In this document: positions 36,717 through 47,349 of the stretch, one piece after another | Layout: every line of letters starts with the position of its first letter | How positions within the stretch are numbered: position 1 is the first letter of the stretch | Assembly (NCBI RefSeq): GCF_900185615.1 | Contig: NZ_FYAK01000012.1 | Span: 20,374-84,373 of the forward strand | Direction: 5' to 3' | DNA: 64,000 bases | Source of the DNA: Photobacterium malacitanum | Lineage (GTDB): Bacteria > Pseudomonadota > Gammaproteobacteria > Enterobacterales > Vibrionaceae | Translations under genes and position numbers: made by a program | The notes under the pieces: generated by a model | The model's input: only the letters and a program-made list of their open reading frames with translations | Databases searched by the model: none | What the model was told of the DNA's origin: nothing

Positions 36717-37931
36717 ATGAAACTGCCAATATATTTTGATTACTCTGCAACTTGCCCGGTAGATCCTCGTGTTGCTGAAAAAATGGTTCAGTGTTTAACA
36801 ATGGATGGTACGTTTGGTAATCCAGCGTCACGTTCACACCGTTATGGCTGGCAAGCGGAAGAAGCGGTTGATACTGCTCGTGAGTATATTGCTGAGTTAA
36901 TCAATGCCGATCCCCGTGAAATTGTATTCACTTCGGGTGCAACAGAATCTGATAACCTTGCAATTAAAGGTGCTGCTCACTTCTATAACAAGAAAGGTAA
37001 GCACGTTATTACATGCAAAACCGAGCATAAAGCGGTTCTTGACCCATGTCGTCAGTTAGAGCGTGAAGGTTATGAGGTAACTTACCTTGAGCCTGAGTCA
37101 AATGGTCTTATCGATTTGGCAAAACTACGCGACGCAATGCGTGAAGATACTGTGTTGGTTTCCATTATGCATGTGAACAACGAAATTGGTGTTGTGCAAG
37201 ATATCGCAGCTATTGGTGAAATTTGTCGTGAAAACAAGACAATTTTCCATGTTGATGCGGCACAATCTGCAGGTAAGCTGCCGATTGATGTACAAGCAAT
37301 GAAAGTCGACCTAATTTCCTTTTCTGCGCACAAGATTTACGGTCCTAAAGGCATTGGTGCATTATATGTACGTCGTAAGCCTCGTATTCGTCTTGAAGCA
37401 CAAATGCACGGTGGCGGTCATGAGCGTGGTTTCCGTTCTGGTACATTACCAACCCACCAAATTGTGGGTATGGGTGAAGCATTCCGTATCGCTAAGCTAG
37501 AAATGGCACAAGATTACCAACACGCTGTTGATATGCGTGAGCGTTTGCTAAAAGGCCTTGAAGGTATCGAAGAGATGTCTATCAATGGTGATATTGAGCA
37601 TCGTATTCCCAACAACCTAAACATCAGTTTTGCGTTTGTTGAAGGCGAGTCATTATTAATGGCATTGAAAGATCTTGCAGTATCATCGGGCTCTGCATGT
37701 ACATCTGCGAGCTTAGAGCCGTCTTATGTACTACGTGCATTAGGTCTAAATGATGAACTAGCACATAGTTCAATCCGTTTCTCTTTTGGTCGTTTCACAA
37801 CGGCTGAAGAAATTGATTACGCTGTAGTTCAAATTAAACAAGCAGTCGACAAGCTACGTGCAATGTCACCTCTTTGGGATATGTTCAAAGACGGCATTGA
37901 TTTAGATACGGTTGAGTGGGCGCACCACTAA
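36717..37931 (+). CDS. iscS: IscS, cysteine desulfurase
   Basis: A 404-aa PLP enzyme that takes sulfur from cysteine for Fe-S clusters and tRNA thiolation. PLP Lys206 is in [14 protein letters not shown], and Cys328 is in the mobile loop [13 protein letters not shown]. The N-terminus [23 protein letters not shown] matches E. coli. The frame stays open upstream to 36630 inside iscR, but the SD GGAGA and the family start fix the Met at 36717. The 31-bp gap from iscR implies one transcript. Confidence 0.98.
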   Translation: MKLPIYFDYSATCPVDPRVAEKMVQCLTMDGTFGNPASRSHRYGWQAEEAVDTAREYIAELINADPREIVFTSGATESDNLAIKGAAHFYNKKGKHVITCKTEHKAVLDPCRQLEREGYEVTYLEPESNGLIDLAKLRDAMREDTVLVSIMHVNNEIGVVQDIAAIGEICRENKTIFHVDAAQSAGKLPIDVQAMKVDLISFSAHKIYGPKGIGALYVRRKPRIRLEAQMHGGGHERGFRSGTLPTHQIVGMGEAFRIAKLEMAQDYQHAVDMRERLLKGLEGIEEMSINGDIEHRIPNNLNISFAFVEGESLLMALKDLAVSSGSACTSASLEPSYVLRALGLNDELAHSSIRFSFGRFTTAEEIDYAVVQIKQAVDKLRAMSPLWDMFKDGIDLDTVEWAHH

Positions 37932-37964
37932 TCTGCGGTTAGACATTATTCGAGGGAATTTATC

Positions 37965-38351
37965 ATGGCATATAGTGAAAAAGTCATCGATCATTATGAA
38001 AATCCGCGTAACGTGGGTTCATTTGACAACGACGATAAAAACATTGGTAGCGGTATGGTGGGTGCACCAGCCTGTGGCGATGTAATGAAACTTCAGATCA
38101 AAGTGACTGAAGAAGGCATCATTGAAGATGCAAAGTTTAAAACTTACGGTTGTGGTTCTGCTATCGCATCAAGTTCACTGATCACCGAGTGGGTGAAAGG
38201 TAAAACATTAGACGAAGCGGCATCAATTAAGAACTCTGCAATTGCAGAAGAGCTTGAGTTACCGCCAGTTAAGGTTCACTGTTCAATTCTTGCAGAAGAT
38301 GCAATTAAAGCAGCAGTTAGCGATTATAAGAAGAAACACGAACAAAAATAA
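37965..38351 (+). CDS. iscU: IscU, Fe-S cluster scaffold
   Basis: A 128-aa scaffold on which IscS, Fdx and iron build [2Fe-2S] and [4Fe-4S] clusters. Its three ligand cysteines are in APACGDVMKL (Cys37), TYGCGSAIASS (Cys63) and LPPVKVHCSILAEDA (Cys106), with Asp39 beside the first. The LPPVK recognition site for the HscA chaperone is intact. Length equals E. coli IscU. Confidence 0.98.
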   Translation: MAYSEKVIDHYENPRNVGSFDNDDKNIGSGMVGAPACGDVMKLQIKVTEEGIIEDAKFKTYGCGSAIASSSLITEWVKGKTLDEAASIKNSAIAEELELPPVKVHCSILAEDAIKAAVSDYKKKHEQK

Positions 38352-38367
38352 TTCTGAGGTTTGAAGT

Positions 38368-38691
38368 ATGGCCATTACTATCACTGAAGCGGCTGCAAGT
38401 CGCGTATCGAGTTTTTTAGCTAACCGCGGTAAAGGCATCGGTTTGCGCCTCGGAGTTCGCACTTCAGGATGTTCGGGTATGGCGTATATCCTTGAGTTCG
38501 TTGATAACCTTGACGAAGGGGATCAGGTCTTTGAAGAGCAAGGCGTAAAAATTATCGTTGATGCCAAAAGCTTGGTTTACTTAGATGGTACCGAGCTTGA
38601 TTTTGCCAAAGAAGGTCTTAATGAAGGCTTTAAATTTAATAACCCTAACGTGTCTAGCGAATGTGGTTGTGGTGAAAGCTTCAACGTGTAA
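38368..38691 (+). CDS. iscA: IscA, A-type Fe-S carrier
   Basis: A 107-aa HesB/IscA-family carrier that passes clusters to apo-proteins. The ligand cysteines are Cys35 in TSGCSGMAY and the C-terminal pair in SECGCGESF. Length is identical to E. coli IscA. It follows iscU by 16 bp with the SD CTGAGG. Confidence 0.97.
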   Translation: MAITITEAAASRVSSFLANRGKGIGLRLGVRTSGCSGMAYILEFVDNLDEGDQVFEEQGVKIIVDAKSLVYLDGTELDFAKEGLNEGFKFNNPNVSSECGCGESFNV

Positions 38692-38779
38692 TTGCGCATA
38701 GTGTTTTATTAAACCTGACTGCTGGCCGCCATTCTGGCGCGTGAGTTGTCAGGTTTATTTTTTATATATGGTTGCGATT

Positions 38780-39295
38780 ATGAATCATTTCGAATTATTT
38801 GGATTACCGTTTCAGTTTGATATTGATAGCGGTTTATTAGCAACACAATTCCGAGAGTTACAACGTCGATTGCATCCGGATAATTTTGCAACGGCATCCG
38901 AACGTGATCGATTATTGTCGGTACAAAAAGCAGCCCAGATTAACGATGCCTTTCAAACGCTAAAAAATCCTGTCTCTCGTGCTGAATATATGCTTTCTGA
39001 ACGCGATGAAGATATTCGTGGTGAGCAAAAGACACTGCAAGATATGGATTTCTTAATGCAGCAAATGGAACTGCGTGAAGCGTTAGAAGCGATTTCTGAG
39101 TGTGCTGATCCAGAATCTGCATTAGTCGATTTTGAACAACAAGCCACAATTATGTATCAACAACAGTTACAGAAGCTGGCACAATTGCTCAATCAAGAAA
39201 ATTGGTTAGAAGCTGCTGATGCAGTACGTAAGTTAAAGTTTATTGTTAAGTTGCGTGATGAAGTCGAACGTCTTGAAGAATCATTATTTGACTAA
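38780..39295 (+). CDS. hscB: HscB, J-domain co-chaperone
   Basis: A 171-aa DnaJ-like protein. The J-domain (about 1-75) holds the HPD triad in RRLHPDNFATAS, which stimulates HscA ATPase. The C-terminal helical domain binds IscU. The start MNHFELFGLPF at 38780 matches the family, so an upstream Met at 38741 is rejected. An 88-bp gap separates it from iscA. Confidence 0.95.
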   Translation: MNHFELFGLPFQFDIDSGLLATQFRELQRRLHPDNFATASERDRLLSVQKAAQINDAFQTLKNPVSRAEYMLSERDEDIRGEQKTLQDMDFLMQQMELREALEAISECADPESALVDFEQQATIMYQQQLQKLAQLLNQENWLEAADAVRKLKFIVKLRDEVERLEESLFD

Positions 39296-39328
39296 TCATC
39301 AACTTGCGTTATTTAGACAGGAACGATA

Positions 39329-41182
39329 ATGGCATTTTTACAGATTTCTGAACCCGGTCAAAGTGCAGCCCCGCATCAACAAAAACTAGCCGTTGGCATT
39401 GATTTAGGGACGACAAACTCATTAGTGGCAACTGTCCGTAGTGGCGTTGCAGAAACATTAAAAGATGCTGAAGGACGTTCAATTTTACCCTCAGTGGTTC
39501 ACTATACTGACAAACATGTGTTAACAGGAGATGCTGCGCGTGCGTATGCACAACGTGATCCTGTCAATACTATTTTATCAGTGAAACGTCTTATGGGACG
39601 TTCATTGGCAGATATTGAGCAGCGTTATCCGCAATTACCTTATCAATTTACCGCATCAGAAAATGGCTTACCGCAATTAGTGACTCGCCAAGGTGCGATG
39701 AACCCGGTACAAATCTCTGCTGAAATTTTAAAATCATTAAGTCAGCGTGCAGTAGAAAGCTTAGGTGGCGATCTTGACGGTGTTGTGATCACCGTGCCGG
39801 CTTATTTTGATGATGCTCAGCGAGCGGGCACAAAAGATGCGGCTAAGTTAGCCAATTTAAATGTTTTGCGCTTACTTAATGAACCAACAGCGGCAGCCAT
39901 CGCTTATGGTCTTGATTCCGGTCAAGAAGGGGTTATTGCCGTTTATGATCTCGGTGGTGGCACCTTTGATATTTCGATTTTACGTCTGTCAAAAGGCGTA
40001 TTTGAAGTATTAGCAACCGGCGGTGATTCTGCATTAGGTGGCGATGATCTTGATCAGCTGGTTGCTGACTGGATATTAGCTCAAGCTCAGTTAACGGCAG
40101 TATTAACCCCGCAGCAGCGTCGTGAATTGCACGATGCCGCTCAACAAGCGAAAGTAGCCTTGAGTGATGCTGATAGCGTGGCCATCAATGTACTAGGCTG
40201 GCAGGGAAATATCACTCGTGAGCAATTTAATACGCTAGTTACGCCATTAATTAAGAAAACCTTATTTGCATGTCGCCGTGCGCTAAAAGATGCTGATATC
40301 ACTATTGATGATGTGATTGAAACTGTGATGGTTGGTGGCTCTACTCGAGTGCCGTTAGTGCGTGAATTAGTCGGCAGTTTCTTTGGTAAAGCACCATTAA
40401 CCTCAATTGACCCTGATCAGGTGGTTGCGATTGGTGCGGCTATTCAAGCTGATATTCTGGTGGGTAATAAACCTGACGCAGAGATGCTACTACTTGATGT
40501 GATTCCATTGTCATTAGGCATTGAAACCATGGGTGGCATGATTGAGAAAATTATTCCGCGTAACACTACCTTGCCCGTTGCACGTGCGCAAGAATTTACC
40601 ACCTTTAAAGATGGCCAAACAGCGATGTCGGTCCATATTGTTCAAGGTGAGCGTGAAATGGTAGCTGATTGCCGTTCATTAGCGCGATTTACCTTGCGTG
40701 GTATTCCACCAATGGCGGCAGGTGCAGCTCATATTCGTGTTACGTATCAAGTCGATGCGGATGGCTTGTTGTCGGTAACGGCAATGGAAAAAAGCAGTGG
40801 CGTGCAATCATCAATTCAAGTGAAGCCATCGTATGGTCTTTCTGATGATGAAATAGCAACCATGCTACGTGATTCAATGACATTTGCTCAAGATGATAAA
40901 GATGCACGTGCATTAGCGGAACAACAGGTTGAAGCCGATCGTGTACTTGAAGGCTTAATCGCTGCATTGGCTGCTGATGGTGAAACCTTATTAAGCGTTC
41001 AAGAGCGTGATGAGTTAGAAACTGTAATGATGGAACTGGTTCAATTACGTCAGAGTGGAGATACTCGTGCAATTGAAGCAGGAATTAAGAAAACTGATAA
41101 GGCCAGCCAAGAATTTGCGTCACGCCGAATGGATCAATCTATTCGTCAAGCACTCGCTGGTCAGTCTATTGATGAGGTTTAG
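39329..41182 (+). CDS. hscA: HscA, Hsp70-type chaperone for Fe-S assembly
   Basis: A 617-aa specialised Hsp70 (E. coli 616). ATPase motifs are [14 protein letters not shown] (about 22-35), [14 protein letters not shown] and [12 protein letters not shown]. The substrate domain starts near 390. It binds the LPPVK loop of IscU and, with HscB, releases the finished cluster. It ends 2 bp before fdx, so the two are coupled. Confidence 0.97.
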   Translation: MAFLQISEPGQSAAPHQQKLAVGIDLGTTNSLVATVRSGVAETLKDAEGRSILPSVVHYTDKHVLTGDAARAYAQRDPVNTILSVKRLMGRSLADIEQRYPQLPYQFTASENGLPQLVTRQGAMNPVQISAEILKSLSQRAVESLGGDLDGVVITVPAYFDDAQRAGTKDAAKLANLNVLRLLNEPTAAAIAYGLDSGQEGVIAVYDLGGGTFDISILRLSKGVFEVLATGGDSALGGDDLDQLVADWILAQAQLTAVLTPQQRRELHDAAQQAKVALSDADSVAINVLGWQGNITREQFNTLVTPLIKKTLFACRRALKDADITIDDVIETVMVGGSTRVPLVRELVGSFFGKAPLTSIDPDQVVAIGAAIQADILVGNKPDAEMLLLDVIPLSLGIETMGGMIEKIIPRNTTLPVARAQEFTTFKDGQTAMSVHIVQGEREMVADCRSLARFTLRGIPPMAAGAAHIRVTYQVDADGLLSVTAMEKSSGVQSSIQVKPSYGLSDDEIATMLRDSMTFAQDDKDARALAEQQVEADRVLEGLIAALAADGETLLSVQERDELETVMMELVQLRQSGDTRAIEAGIKKTDKASQEFASRRMDQSIRQALAGQSIDEV

Positions 41183-41184
41183 GC

Positions 41185-41523
41185 ATGCCTAAGATTATAA
41201 TTTTACCCAATGAAGAACATTGCCCTGACGGTGCTGTTTTAGAAGCACAATCTGGTGAAACGATTCTAGATGTTGCATTGCGCAATGGCATTGAAATTGA
41301 GCATGCGTGTGAAAAGTCTTGTGCATGTACGACATGCCATGTCGTTGTTCGTGAAGGCTTTGACTCTCTAAATGAGAGCGATGAACTTGAAGATGACATG
41401 CTTGATAAGGCATGGGGACTTGAGCCTGAATCTCGATTAAGTTGTCAAGCTCGTGTAGCAGATGATGATTTAGTGGTTGATATTCCACGCTATACCGTCA
41501 ACCTTGCTTCTGAAGCACATTAA
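41185..41523 (+). CDS. fdx: Fdx, [2Fe-2S] ferredoxin of the ISC pathway
   Basis: A 112-aa adrenodoxin-type ferredoxin that gives electrons for cluster building. The cluster cysteines are Cys42, Cys48 and Cys51 in HACEKSCACTTC, plus the one in RLSCQARV (about 87). It starts 2 bp after hscA and is followed by a hairpin that may part it from iscX. Confidence 0.97.
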   Translation: MPKIIILPNEEHCPDGAVLEAQSGETILDVALRNGIEIEHACEKSCACTTCHVVVREGFDSLNESDELEDDMLDKAWGLEPESRLSCQARVADDDLVVDIPRYTVNLASEAH

Positions 41524-41534
41524 TCAAAATAGCT

Positions 41535-41566
41535 AAATAGGTCGCCATCATGGTGGCCTATTTTTT
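41535..41566 (+). terminator. Terminator between fdx and iscX
   Basis: AAATAGGTCGCCA pairs with TGGTGGCCTATTT (one mismatch) over TCA, followed by a T-run. It probably ends most isc transcripts before iscX. Confidence 0.85.
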
Positions 41567-41649
41567 TAGCTGTTGATTAGGCTTATGGCTATTTATTTAA
41601 GTGCTAGTTAAGTTAATTTGTTAATTGTATTCAAAAATGAGGGTTTATT

Positions 41650-41847
41650 ATGAGTTTACAATGGATTGATTCGCGTGATATTGCGATTGAATTAATTGAA
41701 CGTCATCCTGATGTTGATCCAACCCAAGTTCGCTTTACCGATCTTCGTGAGTGGATCATTGCTTTAGATGAATTTGACGATGATATTGATCACTGCAATG
41801 AAAAGATTTTAGAAGCAGTACAAATGTGTTGGATTGACGAGCAATAA
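41650..41847 (+). CDS. iscX: IscX, small acidic ISC protein
   Basis: A 65-aa acidic protein (LQWIDSRDIAIELIERHPD, DLREWIIALDEFDDD) matching E. coli IscX (66 aa), which binds IscS and is thought to supply iron or to moderate the desulfurase. It is set apart from fdx by a terminator and 126 bp, so it may have its own promoter, unlike E. coli where it directly follows fdx. Confidence 0.95.
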   Translation: MSLQWIDSRDIAIELIERHPDVDPTQVRFTDLREWIIALDEFDDDIDHCNEKILEAVQMCWIDEQ

Positions 41848-41993
41848 TCACAATACCGAAAACTCTGTTTTATAGTTGCCTCTCTGGGGTGATAAGCATA
41901 GTCTTATTAGCAACAAAAGTAGAATAACAACAACGCAGTAATCAGCTTTGTTTCATTGCTTTGGCTGTGTGGTATTTATCAAGGAGCGTATCA

Positions 41994-43277
41994 ATGTCTA
42001 GCATAATGGCGGTGGGTCTTTCTCATCAAGCAGCAGGTTCACAGTGGGGAACCAATGCGTTAATTAGTTTTGGTGCTGAAGGCTGTGTGATCCATGTTAC
42101 TACCAACGATCTTTTAGGCGATATTCAACGTGCTGGTCGTCGGTTGGATGCACAAGGCATTAAAGCGGTTAATTTAACGGGTATGGCATGGGGTTTAGAC
42201 GCGATTTGGGCGTTCTTACAAGGCTACCGCAATCCTAAAGCAGATAATACTGTGCTGTGGCCAACCTTATCAGCGCTTGATGAAGCGGAATTACAAGCAC
42301 GGATTAAAACCATTAATTGGGTGTGCGATATTATTAACCAACCGGCAGATGTGGTTGCGCCTTCACAATTAGCTGCACGTGCTGGTGAATTTATCAAATC
42401 ATTAGCCCCTGAACATGTGACCTATAAAATTGTTAAAGGTAACGATTTATTAGATGAAGGTTGGCATGGTATTCATGCTGTTGGCCGTGGTTCTGATCAC
42501 CGTCCAGCGATGCTACGTTTAGATTACAACCCAACCGGTGATGCAAATGCACCAGTGTTTGCTTGTATTGTTGGTAAAGGTATTACCTTTGATTCTGGTG
42601 GCTACAGCATTAAGCCTTCGGCGGGTATGACTGCAATGAAAGCGGATATGGGCGGCGCAGCATTAGCAACAGGTGGCCTAGCATTAGCGATGGCGCGTGG
42701 GCTTAATAAGCGAATTAAACTGGTTTTATGTTGTGCTGAGAACATGATTTCAGGTCGTGCATTAAAACTTGGCGATATCATTAAGTATAAAAACGGAAAA
42801 ACAGTTGAAGTACTTAATACCGATGCTGAAGGCCGATTAGTGTTAGCTGATGGTTTAATGTACGCCAATAGCCAGCATCCTGAGTTGATCATTGATTGTG
42901 CGACGTTAACGGGCTCTGCCAAAATGGCGTTGGGCAATGACTACCATGCATTATTGAGTTTTGATCAAGACTTATCGCGCCAAGCATTAGCGGCAGCAGC
43001 ACAAGAAGGTGAAGGCATGTGGCCACTACCATTGGCTGAAATTCATCGTAATATGTTGCCATCGAATTTTGCGGATTTAGCTAATATATCAAGCGGTGAC
43101 TTTATGCCTGGAGCAAGTACAGCTGCAGCATTCTTATCTTATTTTGTTGAAAATTATCAACAAGGTTGGATGCACATTGATGCTAGTGGTACTTTCCGTA
43201 AGAGCGCTAATGACCAATGGGCAGCAGGCGCAACCGGAATGGGGGTTAAAACATTGGCCCGCATTCTAGCGCAATAA
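41994..43277 (+). CDS. pepB: PepB, leucyl-type aminopeptidase (copy 1)
   Basis: A 427-aa M17-family aminopeptidase, the same length as E. coli PepB. Metal and active-site stretches are [27 protein letters not shown] and the family signature [14 protein letters not shown]. It trims N-terminal residues from peptides, with the hexamer in the cytosol. The start at 41994 has the SD AAGGAG and matches the family; the frame is open back to 41961. The second copy lies 110 bp downstream. Confidence 0.95.
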   Translation: MSSIMAVGLSHQAAGSQWGTNALISFGAEGCVIHVTTNDLLGDIQRAGRRLDAQGIKAVNLTGMAWGLDAIWAFLQGYRNPKADNTVLWPTLSALDEAELQARIKTINWVCDIINQPADVVAPSQLAARAGEFIKSLAPEHVTYKIVKGNDLLDEGWHGIHAVGRGSDHRPAMLRLDYNPTGDANAPVFACIVGKGITFDSGGYSIKPSAGMTAMKADMGGAALATGGLALAMARGLNKRIKLVLCCAENMISGRALKLGDIIKYKNGKTVEVLNTDAEGRLVLADGLMYANSQHPELIIDCATLTGSAKMALGNDYHALLSFDQDLSRQALAAAAQEGEGMWPLPLAEIHRNMLPSNFADLANISSGDFMPGASTAAAFLSYFVENYQQGWMHIDASGTFRKSANDQWAAGATGMGVKTLARILAQ

Positions 43278-43291
43278 TTATTTTACTAATA

Positions 43292-43327
43292 AAAAGCCTT
43301 CTTAAAGCGTTTAAGAGGGCTTTTTTT
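43292..43327 (+). terminator. Terminator between the two pepB copies
   Basis: AAAAGCCTTCTTAAA and TTTAAGAGGGCTTTT pair with one mismatch or bulge around GCG, then a T-run. Confidence 0.88.
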
Positions 43328-43387
43328 ATATTTAAATTACGTCAAATGAAAAATATAGACTATAAATAAAACAAGAGGTTATCAATA

Positions 43388-44665
43388 ATGTTGACAGTAA
43401 ATTTATCAAAAGAGCCCGCACGTGCTCCTTGGGGTATTAATGCCTTAATCAGTTACCAAACTGACAGTGTCACTGTGCATTATGGTGATACCTTTAGTTT
43501 ACGTCGAATTCAGCAAGCAGGACGTCAAATTCAGACCCAATCTATCACTGCTGTGAGCTTAAAAGGTGATGGTTGGAACTATGAACGTCAATGGGCATTT
43601 TATTGCGGTTTTGCGGCAACGATGGATAACGTCACGATCCAGTGGGCATCGATTGATGAAGATGAACTTGAACTGTTAAATGCGCGTCGACATAGCCATG
43701 ACTGGGCGCGAACCTTGATTAATACTGGTCCTGATAGCATTTATCCACAAAAATTAGCTCAAGCAGCGGTGCAGTTTTTAACGGATATTGGTGGTGATCA
43801 TATCAGTACACAGATGATTGTGGGTGATGAATTACTCGCTGACGGTTGGATTGGTATTCATAGTGTTGGTCGTGGTAGTCAGCACCCACCGGTGTTGTTA
43901 GAGCTTGACTATAACCCTACTGGTAATCCAGATGCCCCCATTAGTGCTTGTTTGGTCGGTAAGGGGATCACCTTTGATTCAGGTGGTTACAGCCTCAAGC
44001 CAAGTGCAGGCATGGTCAGTATGAAATGTGACATGGGAGGCGCGGCAACGGTTACTGCTGCGTTAGGATACGCGATTGCACAAGGTTTAGCTCAACGGGT
44101 AAAACTTATTCTTTGTTGTGCTGAAAATATGGTGTCAGGCGATGCTTATAAGCTTGGTGATGTGTTAACGTATAACAATGGAGTATCTGTTGAAATCGTA
44201 AATACTGATGCTGAAGGGCGATTAGTGTTAGCCGATGGCTTATTGCTTGCTTCGGCAACCAAAGCTCCATTAATCATTGATGCAGCAACGTTAACTGGCG
44301 CGGCAATGATGGCGGTAGGTAGTGACTACAATGCGATATTTGGTTTTGATAAAGCATTGTTAGCCCGTGCTCAACAGCTATCAGAATTAGTCAATGAACC
44401 TGCGTGGCCATTACCGCTTGAAAAGTGGCATCAAGATTATTGTCCGTCTGCATTTGCAGATACTGCCAATAGTCGCGTTCAGAAAGGTGGCGGTATGGGG
44501 GGAGCATCCAATGCAGCTGGATTTTTATCGCGCTTTGTTGATACCGATAATAGTCGTTGGATTCATTTCGATCTAGCAGCATGTTATCGTGATAGCGCTG
44601 ATCCACGTTGGGCTGTCGGTGCAACTGGCTTGGGTATTGCTAATATCGCAGGATTACTATTGTAA
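43388..44665 (+). CDS. PepB-like M17 aminopeptidase (copy 2)
   Basis: A 425-aa paralogue of the gene just before it. It keeps every motif: [43 protein letters not shown] and the LTGAAMMAVG stretch, so it should be active. It differs most in the N-terminal domain and in the C-terminal third (RVQKGGGMGGASNAAGF in place of [14 protein letters not shown]), which may alter substrate choice. A terminator lies before it, so it has its own promoter. It looks like a tandem duplication that has since diverged. Confidence 0.92.
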   Translation: MLTVNLSKEPARAPWGINALISYQTDSVTVHYGDTFSLRRIQQAGRQIQTQSITAVSLKGDGWNYERQWAFYCGFAATMDNVTIQWASIDEDELELLNARRHSHDWARTLINTGPDSIYPQKLAQAAVQFLTDIGGDHISTQMIVGDELLADGWIGIHSVGRGSQHPPVLLELDYNPTGNPDAPISACLVGKGITFDSGGYSLKPSAGMVSMKCDMGGAATVTAALGYAIAQGLAQRVKLILCCAENMVSGDAYKLGDVLTYNNGVSVEIVNTDAEGRLVLADGLLLASATKAPLIIDAATLTGAAMMAVGSDYNAIFGFDKALLARAQQLSELVNEPAWPLPLEKWHQDYCPSAFADTANSRVQKGGGMGGASNAAGFLSRFVDTDNSRWIHFDLAACYRDSADPRWAVGATGLGIANIAGLLL

Positions 44666-44733
44666 ACTAATGCGGCCTATCAGTAGATACTAACTAAATG
44701 GACGGCAACTAGACTCAAAAGGAAACTATAATA

Positions 44734-45162
44734 ATGACAATAGAAAAAACTTTTTCAATCGTAAAGCCGGATGCTGTTAAACGAAATTTAATTGGCGCTA
44801 TTTATCAACGTTTCGAAAATGCGGGTTTGAAAATTGTAGCAGCCAAAATGTTACAGCTAACAAAAGAGCAAGCTCAAGGCTTTTATGCTGAACATGAAGG
44901 TAAGCCTTTTTTTGACGAATTAGTTGATTTTATGACATCTGGCCCGGTGATGGTGCAAGTGCTAGAAGGCGAAGATGCCATTGTTCGTTATCGAGAGCTC
45001 ATGGGGAAAACCAATCCTCAAGAAGCAGCATGCGGGACTATTCGTGCCGATTTTGCTATTAGCTTACGTTATAATTCGGTCCATGGCTCAGATAGCCCAG
45101 TATCGGCTGAACGTGAAATTGGCTACTTTTTTGCCGCTGATGAATTATGTCCTCGCAGTTAA
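44734..45162 (+). CDS. ndk: Ndk, nucleoside diphosphate kinase
   Basis: A 142-aa kinase (E. coli 143) that balances NTP pools by a ping-pong reaction through phospho-His117, seen in [20 protein letters not shown]. The start [20 protein letters not shown] is the usual signature. A hairpin terminator follows about 40 bp later. Confidence 0.97.
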   Translation: MTIEKTFSIVKPDAVKRNLIGAIYQRFENAGLKIVAAKMLQLTKEQAQGFYAEHEGKPFFDELVDFMTSGPVMVQVLEGEDAIVRYRELMGKTNPQEAACGTIRADFAISLRYNSVHGSDSPVSAEREIGYFFAADELCPRS

Positions 45163-45202
45163 TGATTGCGTTGTGATGAAAAAATAAGCAAAACCAAATA
45201 CT

Positions 45203-45226
45203 AAAGGGAGGCTCAGGCTTCCCTTT
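45203..45226 (+). terminator. Terminator after ndk
   Basis: AAAGGGAGGC pairs with GCTTCCCTTT (one G-T pair) over TCAG, followed by GTTATTTT. Confidence 0.8.
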
Positions 45227-45410
45227 GTTATTTTATGCGCCAAGATAGTGATAACCGCTAAAATAACCCTATAGTGAACAGGTGGAAACCCGCGCCTAAA
45301 GGCTGTACAATTTCGCGCCTTAAACCCTGATAGCTATGATGAGACTGCCAATTGCAGATCTCCGAGTTATAAAGGCGCAGCAATAGTCATTTTTAGTGAG
45401 GCACCAACCG

Positions 45411-46532
45411 ATGACAACTGTCAAAATTAATCTGCTGGATTTCGATCGCAAAGGTCTGCGTAAATACTTTGCCGAAGAGCTAAATGAAAAGCCGTTCCGA
45501 GCAGATCAGGTAATGAAATGGATCTATCATTTCGGTTGTGATGACTTTGAGCAAATGAACAATATCAATAAAAAGTTGCGCGAAAAATTACAGCGTGTTG
45601 CTGAAATTCGTGCACCTGAAGTTTCTAATGCGCAGTACTCAAATGATGGCACTATCAAATGGGCAATGCGTGTTGGTGATCAAGACGTAGAAACCGTTTA
45701 TATTCCTGATGAAGATCGTGCGACCTTATGTGTGTCTTCGCAAGTAGGTTGTGCGTTAGAGTGTAAATTCTGTTCAACGGGCCAACAAGGCTTTAACCGT
45801 AATCTACGTGTATCTGAGATTATTGGTCAGGTATGGCGTGCATCAAAAGAGATCGGTTTGCAAAAAGAAACCGGTCGTCGTCCTATTACTAATATTGTAA
45901 TGATGGGCATGGGTGAGCCATTACTGAACATGAAAAACTTAATTCCAGCATTAGAAATTATGCTTGATGATTTAGGTTTTGGTTTGTCTAAGCGTCGCGT
46001 TACCGTATCAACCTCTGGTGTGGTTTCTGGCCTAGAACAAATGATCGGTACCATTGACGTTGCACTGGCTATTTCATTGCATGCGCCAACCGATGAATTA
46101 CGTTCGCAAATTATGCCAATTAATGATCGTTGGGATATTGAAACGTTTCTTGATGCTGTGCGTCGTTACGTTAATTCAACCAATGCTAACCGCGGTCGTG
46201 TAACGATTGAATACGTGCTGCTTGATCATGTCAACGATGATATGGAGCATGCACGTCAGTTAGGTCGTCTATTAAAAGACACACCAGCGAAGATTAACTT
46301 GATTCCATTTAACCCATATCCGGGATCTCCGTATAAAAAACCTAGTAATTCACGTATAGATCGCTTTATGAAAACGCTAATGGAGTATGATTACACAGTA
46401 ACTGTACGTAAAACGCGTGGTGATGATATTGATGCAGCGTGTGGCCAGTTAGTGGGGGATGTTATTGATCGAACTAAACGCACTCAAGCTAAATTACCAG
46501 TGGGTGAACCTATTGCAGTGAAAACCCTCTAA
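45411..46532 (+). CDS. rlmN: RlmN, dual-specificity rRNA/tRNA m2A methyltransferase
   Basis: A 373-aa radical-SAM enzyme that methylates A2503 of 23S rRNA and A37 of tRNA. The [4Fe-4S] motif [14 protein letters not shown] is intact (C-x3-C-x2-C), as is the C-terminal catalytic Cys in [17 protein letters not shown]. The start at 45411 is preferred; a GTG at 45396 would add five residues. It needs the cluster made by the isc operon in this window. A 248-bp leader with the ndk terminator precedes it. Confidence 0.96.
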   Translation: MTTVKINLLDFDRKGLRKYFAEELNEKPFRADQVMKWIYHFGCDDFEQMNNINKKLREKLQRVAEIRAPEVSNAQYSNDGTIKWAMRVGDQDVETVYIPDEDRATLCVSSQVGCALECKFCSTGQQGFNRNLRVSEIIGQVWRASKEIGLQKETGRRPITNIVMMGMGEPLLNMKNLIPALEIMLDDLGFGLSKRRVTVSTSGVVSGLEQMIGTIDVALAISLHAPTDELRSQIMPINDRWDIETFLDAVRRYVNSTNANRGRVTIEYVLLDHVNDDMEHARQLGRLLKDTPAKINLIPFNPYPGSPYKKPSNSRIDRFMKTLMEYDYTVTVRKTRGDDIDAACGQLVGDVIDRTKRTQAKLPVGEPIAVKTL

Positions 46533-46590
46533 ATTAGATTAGCGATTATAATTTCTTCGCGGTTTAACATGGATGTTAAGGTGAGTAAAA

Positions 46591-47349
46591 ATGATACGAT
46601 GGATGCATTATCCATTATTTTCTTGTTTGCTGTTGGCCGGCTGTGCCACTGTGGAAGTAGAAAATAACGCTGAACAATTCAATGCCATTGATGCGGCAGA
46701 AGCCCGCATGACATTGGGGTTAAGTTATTTAAAAGTAGGCCAATGGCAACGTGCCCGTGAAAATCTGGAACAAGCATTAGACTATGCGCCAGATTATTAT
46801 CGTGTCCAAAATGCTATGGCCTATTATTATCAAAAGGTAGGTGAAAACGCTGCTGCTGAAAAAATGTATAAAAAGGCCCTAAAGGACTCACCAAAAAATG
46901 GTGATGTACTGAATAATTACGGGGTGTTTTTATGTAGCGAAGGGCGTTATGACGAAGCCATCAGTGCTTTTGTTAAAGCTATCGATCAACCTTACTATTA
47001 CCTTATTTCGGCAAGTTATGAAAATGCAGGTTTATGTAGTGATAAACAAGGCAATGACTTACAAGCGATAGATTATTTTGAAAAAGCACTTTCTCATGAT
47101 CCATATCGTCCGAAATCAATGTTACAACTGGCACGACTACAATTAGACGCTAATAATTACAAAGACGCTCGTGTGCTGTTGTTTAAATTTAATAAGCGAT
47201 ATGGGTATACAGCAAATAGTTTGCTATTACTTATTCAGTTAGAAAACCAGACTGGACGGTTAACTTTGGTCACTAAATACGCTAACTTATTAAAAGAACA
47301 ATTCCCTGATTCTCAGCAATATCAGAATTATCTAGCCAATGAATACTGA
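46591..47349 (+). CDS. pilW: PilW/PilF, type IV pilus stability lipoprotein
   Basis: A 252-aa outer-membrane lipoprotein with the signal MIRWMHYPLFSCLLLAGC (lipidated Cys18) followed by about six TPR repeats (ARENLEQALDYAPDYYRVQNAMAYY, and more). In pseudomonads and vibrios it aids secretin assembly for type IV pili. It overlaps rodZ by 11 bp and follows rlmN, the order seen in E. coli and Vibrio. Confidence 0.9.
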   Translation: MIRWMHYPLFSCLLLAGCATVEVENNAEQFNAIDAAEARMTLGLSYLKVGQWQRARENLEQALDYAPDYYRVQNAMAYYYQKVGENAAAEKMYKKALKDSPKNGDVLNNYGVFLCSEGRYDEAISAFVKAIDQPYYYLISASYENAGLCSDKQGNDLQAIDYFEKALSHDPYRPKSMLQLARLQLDANNYKDARVLLFKFNKRYGYTANSLLLLIQLENQTGRLTLVTKYANLLKEQFPDSQQYQNYLANEY

